A stretch of DNA of 64,000 nt from Phlebopus portentosus (taxonomy: Eukaryota > Basidiomycota > Agaricomycetes > Boletales > Boletinellaceae), in NCBI GenBank assembly GCA_037892935.1, contig JAYXKI010000008.1, positions 1,612,001-1,676,000 of the forward strand, given 5' to 3'. The position numbers and the translations under genes are program-made. The notes beneath the pieces were generated by a model. That model worked only from the letters and a program-made list of their open reading frames with translations, ran no database searches and had not been told where the DNA came from. Position 1 is the stretch's first letter, and every line of letters starts with the position of its first letter. Shown one piece after another: positions 56,572 to 64,000 of the stretch.

Positions 56572-57018
56572 ATCATTCATTCCCTTCATATATGCTCCTG
56601 ACTTAATTCCGATTCTCTCTCTCTCCTCTGATCAATTCTAATCTTCCAATTCTCCTTCTATAGTTTCGTCTCTGCTAGCGTGATCCACTATAGGATCTGA
56701 CGCGTGTACTTTTACTTAATACGCAGTTCCGCACGGTTTCGCCGTTCAAAGCAGCGGAACGACGGCGAAACGCCTCAATTCACTTCGTATCAGTTTCCTT
56801 TCATCCTATTTCTTGAATTCTTTGATCTATTCTTCTAGCCCTCACTCAGTCTCGCTCGATCGCACGAAAATTCACAAAAACCGAAACAAAATCGTATAAA
56901 TTAACTATAAAAAAACAACTATGTACAGTACAAGTTATTTTTCTTTTTCTTTTGTCCTTTTCTTTTTCTATTTTACAAAAGTCCGACCAGGACATAGAGC
57001 ATACGCGATGATTATACT
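56572..57018. other. Spacer between pol and antisense gene (element R)
   Basis: About 447 bp between two convergent genes. It has a cluster of GCGGAAC and GCGAAAC motifs at 56724-56775 and a T-rich tract near 56936-56985 that could serve the end of the pol transcript. No gene is seen. Confidence 0.6.
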
Positions 57019-59328
57019 CTATTCCCGAGCCCTACCTTTCCCCTTCGATTGACGAACCCTCTCCACTTCCCCTCTATCTTCCTCTTCCTCGTCCTCACCT
57101 TCCCCCGTCTTCACCCCAGCCAACTCGAGCAGCAGACGACGATCCGCGTGCGCCTGCGCTACGAGGACGCTGAATTCGTTCAGCATCCGGGACAGGACCT
57201 TGTCCCGGTGATCCATCCGCGCCAGCACGAACTGCAGCTCGGATTCCCCGACCTCCCGCTGCAGAGCTTCATGCTCGACGCGACCACCCACCGATCTGGC
57301 CGCCAGAGCCGTGACTTTCCGGCGTTTTGCTTCCCGATCGCGCGCCTCCCGAGCTGCCTTACGCTTTGCGGCTACAGCCCTGCCCTTCGTGGCTAGACTA
57401 CAGCCCTTTGCCTGCTTCAAGCACGGAGCGCAGGTCCTCTGCGGAAGACCCACGCAATCACGGCCACGCTTCTGGCACTGGTCGCACGGAACCCGATGAC
57501 GAACGCGCCCATCGCCCAATCGTTCGTCACCATCGTCGTCATCGTCGTCGTCGTCGTCGCCGTCATTATCGTTGTCGTCACCACCAGAACCACCACCATT
57601 AGCCGGAATCCTAGAAGGACCAGCCTCAGGTTGAGAAGACGCTCGTCGTACCGGAGAAACGCGTCTCGCTCGCGTTTCGACAGTTTCGCGCGGAACAGCA
57701 GCAGTACCGCTATTGTTGTTGTTGTTGCTGTTGTTGTTGTTGCTCGCGGTATTGAGAGCCTGAATCTCTTCAAGGCTTGCGTCCGCCTCAAACGGCTCAT
57801 TCGCCTCCATTCCCACATCACCGATATCCATTCCGCCGTCGCCTGGACTCATGACAACGGAGTCTTCTCCCCGATGACCAGGAGGAGGACTCTCAGGACT
57901 TTCCTGAATCGCAGGAGTCTCCTCGTCCGAGTCCACCACTTGCCGAACACCACGAACGAGGCGAGTCCCTGCATCCAGTCGTCGTCGCATGTTGGCCTCG
58001 ATTTCGGCAGCCATCCGGGAGATTTCGGCGCGTTGAGCAGCGCGTTCTTCTTCTTCTCGTCTTTCACTCTCGCGAAGCTCAATCTCGAGCATTGTAGGTT
58101 CGAGTGAGGTTAAGGGTGTAGAACGGCTAGCCCCTTCCAAACGTTCCGCTCCGGTTTCGAGCGTTTCGACCGGTTCCGCGACCTCTCCATCCTCAATCGT
58201 TTCGCCAGTTTCGACCTGAAGAGGAGCGGAATCAACTTCCATTGGACTATCGACGTCCTGAGGCAGCATTTGATGTTGCTGCTGTTGTTGTTGTTGCGGA
58301 GGAAATTGTTCAGGCAACATTGGTTGTTGCTGCTGTTGTTGTTGCGGTTGAGGAAGAGGTCGGGAAGGTTCAGACAGCACTTGTTGGGATCGTTGTTGTT
58401 GCTGTGGTTGTTGTTGTTGTTGCGTTTCGGATTCCTGAGCACGAACGAGTTGATAGAGCCGACGACGAAGGATGGAATAGCCGTAGTATTCCCAGAGGAG
58501 CCGGACCGTTCTCAATTTCACCCTGTCGATGCGAAGGATGTGCCCTGCACGAAGGTGTCGTTGCTCGATATCCTCCCAATATTCGAACGCTTGCTGTAGG
58601 AAGGATTAGATGGAGATGATAGACAAGAAGAAGTACCTACGTGACTCCGGACAGCTTCGTCTCGCGTGTAGTCCGTGTTGCCGGTGAACCTCGCCGTTTG
58701 TTGGAACTTGGAGCTCTCCATTCTCACGTTCTCGAGAGCCTTTTCGATGTCAGGGCGCGGTTTCGGGAACATAGGAGGGAACGATTCGCCCAAGAAGAAC
58801 CCACGAGTCGAATCGAACGAGGCAGGATGGAATGGAACCCTGCGTCTGCGGAAGAAAGCTCGTCGTTTGGTCTCCATCCTGGCGTAAAATTCCCGTCGAT
58901 CGTAGTACAGCGTCCGTAGGAGAGCGTCCGTGTCGCAGTAGTTGGAGTACGCCGTCTCCGACCAGACTTCTTTCGTTCCTTTGGGACGGACTTGCTCCAA
59001 TGCTTCCTTCCGTGCCTGTCGAATTTCGTTAACAAAAATTCTTGATTAGAGTGCGCGGTTTACGCACCGTGGTTGCCTTCCACCCATCCATCAAAGATTC
59101 CATCACCGGATTCGTCAACCACCGAACCGTCATCGAACCTGTAGGCGCGATCCATTCGACCGGTTTTGTCTTATCCGGCAGAATTACCGTCGCGACGCCA
59201 TGGTCTAGTTCATCCATTGCCGACCTGGCCAAGGCGACGTCTGCCTCGAATTTCGCGACCGCCGCCTTCCAGTCGTCATCGGAGTTGATGGGTCCCAAGA
59301 GCGCGACGATTTCTTCGGAAGTGAACAT
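57019..59328 (-). CDS. Antisense accessory gene of element R: polyQ, acidic, Zn2Cys6-like protein
   Basis: Exons 59068-59328, 58641-59015 and 57019-58593, phase 0 throughout, encode 736 residues. Introns are 52 and 47 bp with GTGCGT and GTAGGT donors and CAG acceptors. Residues 1-250 form a conserved helical region of unknown fold. Then come glutamine runs (about 270-320), a Pro/Glu/Ser-rich stretch, an Asn run, an Asp tract (about 550-570), and cysteines at about 582-610 spaced C-x2-C-x6-C-x7-C-x2-C-x6-C. This matches the fungal binuclear zinc cluster pattern. A basic segment and a helical tail follow. It converges on pol. A DNA-binding regulator of the element or its host is inferred, not shown. 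Intact in R, broken in L and O. Confidence 0.85.
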
Positions 59329-59418
59329 GTTGAAGAATGAAGAAGAGATGACAGCGGAAGAAAATTTGGACGCGACGCGTTATGCTTCGAAACTCCCACG
59401 CGTCGGATTGAGATGGGA

Positions 59419-59436
59419 GTGACCGCGGACGGTCAC
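59419..59436. promoter_or_regulatory. Conserved 18-bp palindrome next to the 3' LTR (element R)
   Basis: GTGACCGCGGACGGTCAC: 7-bp arms around CGGA, containing CCG and CGG triplets as an inverted pair. It lies 91 bp upstream of the antisense ATG (59328) and 20 bp before the 3' LTR. It could act as an operator for the antisense gene or as an RNA hairpin in the sense transcript. Confidence 0.7.
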
Positions 59437-59456
59437 TATTTCATGAACCCGGGAGA

Positions 59457-61085
59457 TGAAGAGTAAGTCTGAAGCTTGGGAACGTACGGAGTCGTTACGA
59501 CCAGTTCCGCGGTGTTCCGACTGGTTTCGCTCGGTTTCGACTGGTTTCGCTCGAACGAGTGAACTTAGCAAGAACGCCATAGTCCAGATGGCACGTGCAC
59601 CGTTCTTTGATCGGCCATCAAGACGGGAGAATCACGGCATCGAGTTTGCACGCGTTGATCACAAGTCTCCGGGCCTCGGATCCGCATTCCAGACAAAGAG
59701 ATTTGACCCTGCAACCTCGTCCTCAGTCCCTCTCCTTTGTTAAACATCGCAGACTTACTTTGTCAGGCTAGCCAGAGCCCTTCCGAGTCGTTTCCCCGAG
59801 TTCCGCTTCGTTCCGCTCAAAGAGACCCGGTTCCGAAGGTTCCGCACATATTCTGACCTTTCTATATGCGTCCCCTTTAATCCATTATGCTCTCGTTCCA
59901 GACATGCTTAGTATTGTTTCTTTTGACCTATATGTCCCTTAAACCATTCCTATGCGCTCCTCTCCTTTGTAGATAGCGATATGCGTTCCCTTTTCTTTAT
60001 GACGTAGGTTCTCTGACCGCTGGGAGGCTCAGTCTTGGACGTTTAGTATAAATATAGCACGACTCTCGTAGTAGAGGGACAGCTTAGTCGGAGCTGAGTG
60101 GGAGCTTAGCTTGCAGTTCTCACATCGTCTCAAAGCCTCTCGACCTCTAGTCTACTTGTTCGTAGTGGACTCTCTCGTCCCTATAGTCTAATATACGACA
60201 TTTCGTGTTCTGTACAGTCGATCGGTGGTCTCTCTTCGCAGTAGAGCCGTTCGTGCGTTCGTATAGTTCGCCGTCATCGTATAAAGGCTTCTCTATCTCC
60301 TCTCACCCGAAACAAGACCCCCTCACGTGTTTCGATCCGTTTCGCCCGGTTTCGCTCGTAACTCAGTTACTCCGCGTGCCGCTCGCATTTGGTCTCGCAA
60401 CACCTTCTCCTCTCCATTGTCGTCGGGAAAGGACACCATATCATCCCTTTCCTCTTGACTTTCCACTCCCCGCTTCCTCAAGACCAGCCCGGTGCTATTC
60501 CGCATCGTTTCGATCGGAAACGGTCGGTTTCCTCGTCCCACACATATCCTTCGATTCTCTCAGTCCCCTTCCGTCATCGTTGTGCACCTCCATTCCTCGC
60601 ATCACATTTCGACACACTCAGCAATTGTCCTTCGTCCATCGTATCGCGTTTCGAACCGTTACGCCGCGTTCCGACACTTAAGACTACGAGTGAGATCGAC
60701 TGCAGTCGCTTACCAGTGTGTTAGCACAGTTGATTAGTCACGTTCGGGTTGGTGGTTCGACTAGCGTAGCTTAGTTAGTTTAGTTCTTGTGCTTTGGGTT
60801 AGTCGGCTTTAGTCCAGAGCTCGCAGTTGAGCCGGAGAGTCGATTTAGCCTTTGCACCGCCACCGTCGATCTCGGGAGAAGCCTACCCTCGGAATTCCTC
60901 CTCGAGCGCTTCCCTCATATCCCCGGTTCCCTCCAAGCCCTTCCATTGTCTATCCCTATTTCCCTCCACTCCTTCGTGCCCTTAGCTCGGGTGTAATTCT
61001 CTGCTGACTGTTTAAAGGTATTCTTGGGGCAGCCCCTCGAACTATACACTCCCTGTCCGGCATCAGAACGTCCACAGGAGTTTCA
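59457..61085 (+). repeat. 3' LTR of element R
   Basis: 1629 bp, preceded by CCCGGGAGA as the short purine run for plus-strand priming. Nearly identical to the 5' LTR. Confidence 0.95.
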
Positions 61086-62797
61086 ACGCCATAGTCCAGA
61101 TGGCACGTGCACCGTTCTTTGATCGGCCATCAAGATGGGAGAATCACGGCATCGAGTTTGCATGCGTCGATCACAAGTCTCCGGACCTCGGATCCGCATT
61201 CCAGACAAAGAGATTTGACCCTGCAACCTCGTCCTCAGTCCCTCTCCTTTGTTAAACATCGCAGACTTACCTTGTCAGGCTAGCCAGAGCCCTTCCGAGT
61301 CGTTTCCCCGAGTTCCGCTTCGTTCCGCTCAAAGAGACCCGGTTCCGAAGGTTCCGCACATTTTCTGACCTTTCTATATGCGTCCCCTTTAATCCATTAT
61401 GCTCTCGTTCCAGACATGCTTAGTATTGTTTCTTTTGACCTATGTGTCCCTTAAACCATTCCTATGCGCTCCTCTCCTTTGTAGATAGCGATATGTGTTC
61501 CCTTTTCTTTATGACATAGGTTCTCTGACCGCTGGGAGGCTCAGTCTTGGACGTTTAGTATAAATATAGCACGGCTCTCGTAGTAGAGGGACAGCTTAGT
61601 CGGAGCTGAGTGGGAGCTTAGCTTACAGTTCTCACATCGTCTCAAAGCCTCTCGACCTCTAGTCTACTTGTTCGTAGTGGACTCTCTCGTCTCTATAGTC
61701 TAATATATGACATTTCGTGTTCTGTACAGTCGATCGGTGATCTCTCTTCGCAGTAGAGCCGTTCGTGCGTTCATATAGTTTGCCGTCATCGTATAAAGGC
61801 TTCTCTATCTCCTCTCACCCGAAACAAGACCCCCTCACGTGTTTCGATCCGTTTCGCCCGGTTTCGCTCGTAACTCAGTTACTCCGCGTGCCGCTCGCAT
61901 TTGGTCTCGCAACACCTTCTCCTCTCCATTGTCGTCGGGAAAGGACACCATATCACCCCTTTCCTCTTGACTTTCCACTCTCCGCTTCCTCAAGACCAGC
62001 CCGGTGCTATTCCGCATCGTTTCGATCGGAAACGGTCGGTTTCATCGTCCCACACATATCCTTCGATTCTCTCAGTCCCCTTCCATCATCGTTTCGCACC
62101 TCCATTCCTCGCATCACATTTCGACACACTCAGCAATTGTCCTTCGTCCATCGAATCGCGTTTCGAATCGTTACGCCGCGTTCCGACACTTAAGACTACG
62201 AGTGAGATCGACTACAGTCGCTTACCAGTGTGTTAGCACAGTCGATTAGTCACGTTCGGGTTGGTGGTTCGACTAGCGTAGCTTAGTTAGTTTAGTTCTT
62301 GTGCCTTGGGTTAGTCAGCTTTAGTCCAGAGCTCGCAGTTGAGCCGGAGAGTCGATTTAGCCTTTGCACCGCCACCGTCGATCTCGGGAGAAGCCTACCC
62401 TCGGAATTCCTCCTCGAGCGCTTCCCTCATATCCCCGGTTCTCTCCAAGCCCTTCTATTGTCTATCCCTATTTCCCTTCACTCCTTCGTGCCCTTAGCTC
62501 GGGTGTAATTCTCTGCTGACCATTTGAAGGTATCCTAGGGCAGCCCCTTGAACTATACACTCCCTGTCCGGCATCAGAACGTCCCCAGGAGTTTCAGCGG
62601 CAGCAGCAGCATGGGTGCTGTTCCTAGGCCGCCGAAGGTCCAGCAGCTGCTGAGCAGGCTGTATTATAAGTAATGGCGGTGAAGGCTGGTTTGCTGACAA
62701 TAGTACGTGGGGTGTCCTGGGTATGGCATAGGGGAATACAGCCCTTACAGGCCTGTGCCACTGGACCGGTACAGGTTAGTGCAGTGCACTACAATGG

Positions 62798-63373
62798 TGA
62801 CCCTCAAGGGCCCAAGCAGTGTTGCAAAGAAAAGCCCGCTGATTGCAAGCACTCTTATCGACAAATACCAGCTGTTCTGCTGTGTATTGAGAGGTGATAC
62901 GTGTGATGTACTGCTCATGCAGAGTTTCATTCCGCTCGAGAGCCCTTTTCGATAACTAGACCACGACAATTTCAGTTCGCATAGACTGCATAGGGAAGCA
63001 AAGCAACAGAGACAGCCACCTTCTTAAGTGTGAAACCGGTGTGCAGCAAGGACCTGCGTATAGTCGCATCCAAAGCCTCCTTCTCCCATCTTTCCTAGAG
63101 CAGTAGCCTCAACTCGTCGATGTAACGGTCATTGAGATTGCTTAGTGACCTGAAAAGGAACTACATAGTGTGAACCAACAGCTACCAGGACAGGTTACAA
63201 CATGTGCATACCTTGGTGTGGATATAATCAAGCACTCGAGGCCTTCCACAAAAACCAAGTTCATGTGCAGCAACAGTCCCGTTGCGCTTGAACTCTTGTA
63301 TTATCCGGAAAACTGTTGTCTTGGGTATGTCAGTCAAGGCTGCGATCTGAGAGGTGCTGAGTTTCTTGTTCAT
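62798..63373 (-). pseudogene. Tc1/mariner-like transposase, 5' half of the split gene
   Basis: Exons 63212-63373, 63020-63160 and 62798-62955 (continuing at 8992) with introns of 51 and 64 bp. Exon 1 encodes a helix-turn-helix (STSQIAALTDIPKTTVFRII). Exon 2 encodes a second DNA-binding region (NDRYIDELRLLL) and is stopped by TAG at 63095-63097. Exon 3 ends with LVFVDKSACN, which holds the first catalytic Asp, followed by the tryptophan motif TAWALEGH. The frame is open further upstream of 63373 for some codons, so the real start may lie up to about 63400. The stop and the insertion make it inactive. Confidence 0.8.
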
Positions 63374-64000
63374 AGTGATGATGCATTCCCATAAATCATT
63401 GGACAGTCATCTGCCATGTCACTGGGGTTGCATGAATGAATGCTCAACATAAGCTGTAGAGATGGTGACTGTGAAGATAGTGATGGCTCAAGATCAAGTG
63501 GCGACTCGACATGTGAGTTAACCCTTCATCCTCACATGCATCACTGCTCCTATCTCTTTGCTGTGGTGCCTCATCTCTTGTAATGGTCCATCCCCAGCAA
63601 CTGGGGGTTCCCTTATGCCTGTGGGTGATGAGGAATTGGTGAGAATGAGGAGGGAATTGTGGACAAGTGATGAGAGCTGCTGTGCAGGGAGATACTGCGT
63701 ACGAAAGACTACCATCATGTACATACACTTGTGTTTCTCTGAGAGATGTTTCTGTGGCCCTGGTGGGCATGCTCGGTTTGGTTGTAGCAGGAGTGCATGA
63801 TGGCTGAGCTGACCTTGTTCGCCCTCACCCAGATATGATTTTGGGTGACATTTCAGCAGAGGATGGTCACCGAGGTGGTTTCAAGTCTGATTAGTAGATA
63901 GTACATATAATGTAGCCACACTCAAGCCTAACTCAGCTCAGCTACTATCTTGGCTGAAAGTGCCTATGCTGCTGTCTTTTTAGCAGAAACAATCAGATTT
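63374..64000. other. Flanking DNA with no recognised gene
   Basis: This follows the transposase 5' end. Frames of 68-108 codons on both strands (63444-63770, 63558-63800) overlap each other and show no family. The terminal repeat of the Tc1-like element should lie here but was not identified by eye. Confidence 0.4.

Larger units (their letters stand above)
49008..61085 (+). mobile_element. Element R: complete, apparently intact family A Ty3/Gypsy retrotransposon
   Basis: 12,078 bp between ACGC duplications (49004-49007 and 61086-61089), inserted in the 3' LTR of element O. LTRs are 1629 bp each, with about four differences noticed by eye (for example at 49086, 49795 and 49808 against their partners). 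It encodes open Gag-protease and Pol on the plus strand and an open three-exon antisense gene on the minus strand. At positions where L and O have stop codons, R has the sense codon. This is the only family A copy here that could be autonomous. Confidence 0.95.
36916..62596 (+). mobile_element. Element O: family A Ty3/Gypsy retrotransposon hosting two later insertions
   Basis: Flanked by GCGG (36912-36915 and 62597-62600) inside the family D repeat. LTRs are 1628 bp each once the insertion of element R is removed from the 3' LTR. Gag is open. Pol holds a minus-strand solo LTR plus a TGA and a TAA. The antisense gene holds a TGA and a lost splice donor. Order of events: O entered D, then a family A element inserted in pol and shrank to a solo LTR, and R inserted in the 3' LTR. 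Confidence 0.93.
48887..62596 (+). repeat. 3' LTR of element O, split by element R
   Basis: Pieces 48887-49007 and 61090-62596 make 1628 bp, equal to the 5' LTR of O. The break carries the 4-bp duplication ACGC. Confidence 0.93.
8993..62793 (+). mobile_element. Family D LTR-like repeat, copy 2, in three pieces
   Basis: Pieces 8993-9134, 35277-36915 and 62601-62793 together make about 1974 bp and align end to end with copy 1 (97-2131). The full copy starts TGTAG and ends CTACA, and is flanked by ATGG on both sides. It was hit twice: by a family A solo LTR (target GCGA) and by element O (target GCGG). Only the three pieces belong to this repeat; the rest of the interval is nested younger insertions. 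Confidence 0.8.

Noticed and set aside
62794..62797. Claim that D copy 2 also targeted CpG
   Set aside because: Both flanks read ATGG. A lost CpG is possible, because the transposase codon there is CAT where related proteins have Arg as I recall, but the sequence itself does not show it.
1..64000. CRISPR arrays, tRNA or rRNA genes, bacterial operons
   Set aside because: No regularly spaced short repeats with unique spacers, no cloverleaf or rRNA-like stretches, and introns throughout exclude a prokaryotic reading.

Overview
The window reads as repeat-rich nuclear DNA of a filamentous fungus, most likely a basidiomycete (Agaricomycetes). The evidence is introns of about 47-70 bp with GT..AG ends, Ty3/Gypsy polyproteins of the lineage common in mushroom-forming fungi, fungal Zn2Cys6-like clusters, and pervasive CpG decay. 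Genus is not assignable from sequence alone. No rRNA, tRNA or CRISPR array was seen.

Layout. Only about 3.2-9.0 kb and 62.8-64.0 kb are not retroelement. They hold decayed multi-exon genes (3159-5850 plus strand, 6158-8296 minus strand) and a Tc1/mariner-like transposase gene. That transposase is cut in two: its 3' half lies at 8371-8992 and its 5' half at 62798-63373. Everything between is one nested stack. A family D LTR-like repeat (8993-62793) sits in the transposase. A family A solo LTR (9135-35272) sits in D. Element L, a family A Gypsy element on the minus strand (9314-33836), sits in that LTR. L carries family B element B (14538-24683), a family C solo LTR (24842-25834) and a family B solo LTR (31116-32457). 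Element O (family A, plus strand, 36916-62596) also sits in D. O carries a minus-strand family A solo LTR in pol (42080-43707) and the youngest element, R (49008-61085), in its 3' LTR. A separate family A LTR (1-3158) is interrupted by a second D copy.

Element biology. R looks complete: 1629-bp LTRs differing at only a few bases, a primer binding site, Gag-protease, Pol (RT-RNaseH-integrase) and a 3-exon, 736-codon gene on the opposite strand between pol and the 3' LTR. The antisense gene encodes a polyQ, acidic, Zn2Cys6-like protein; family B carries a shorter relative in the same place. Pol is read in the -1 frame relative to Gag through a conserved G GGT TTT heptamer. An 18-bp palindrome, with compensatory changes between families, lies exactly 20 bp before the 3' LTR and 91-97 bp upstream of the antisense start codon.

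Main signals. (1) Target duplications of the LTR families are 4 bp and have CpG at their centre wherever both flanks are readable, with the single exception of one D copy. (2) Two unrelated-looking families share the antisense Zn2Cys6 gene. (3) The roughly 1.5-kb 5' leader of R is free of ATG, yet codons upstream of the first gag ATG look protein-conserved. (4) Decay is dominated by CpG transitions, mostly CGA to TGA.
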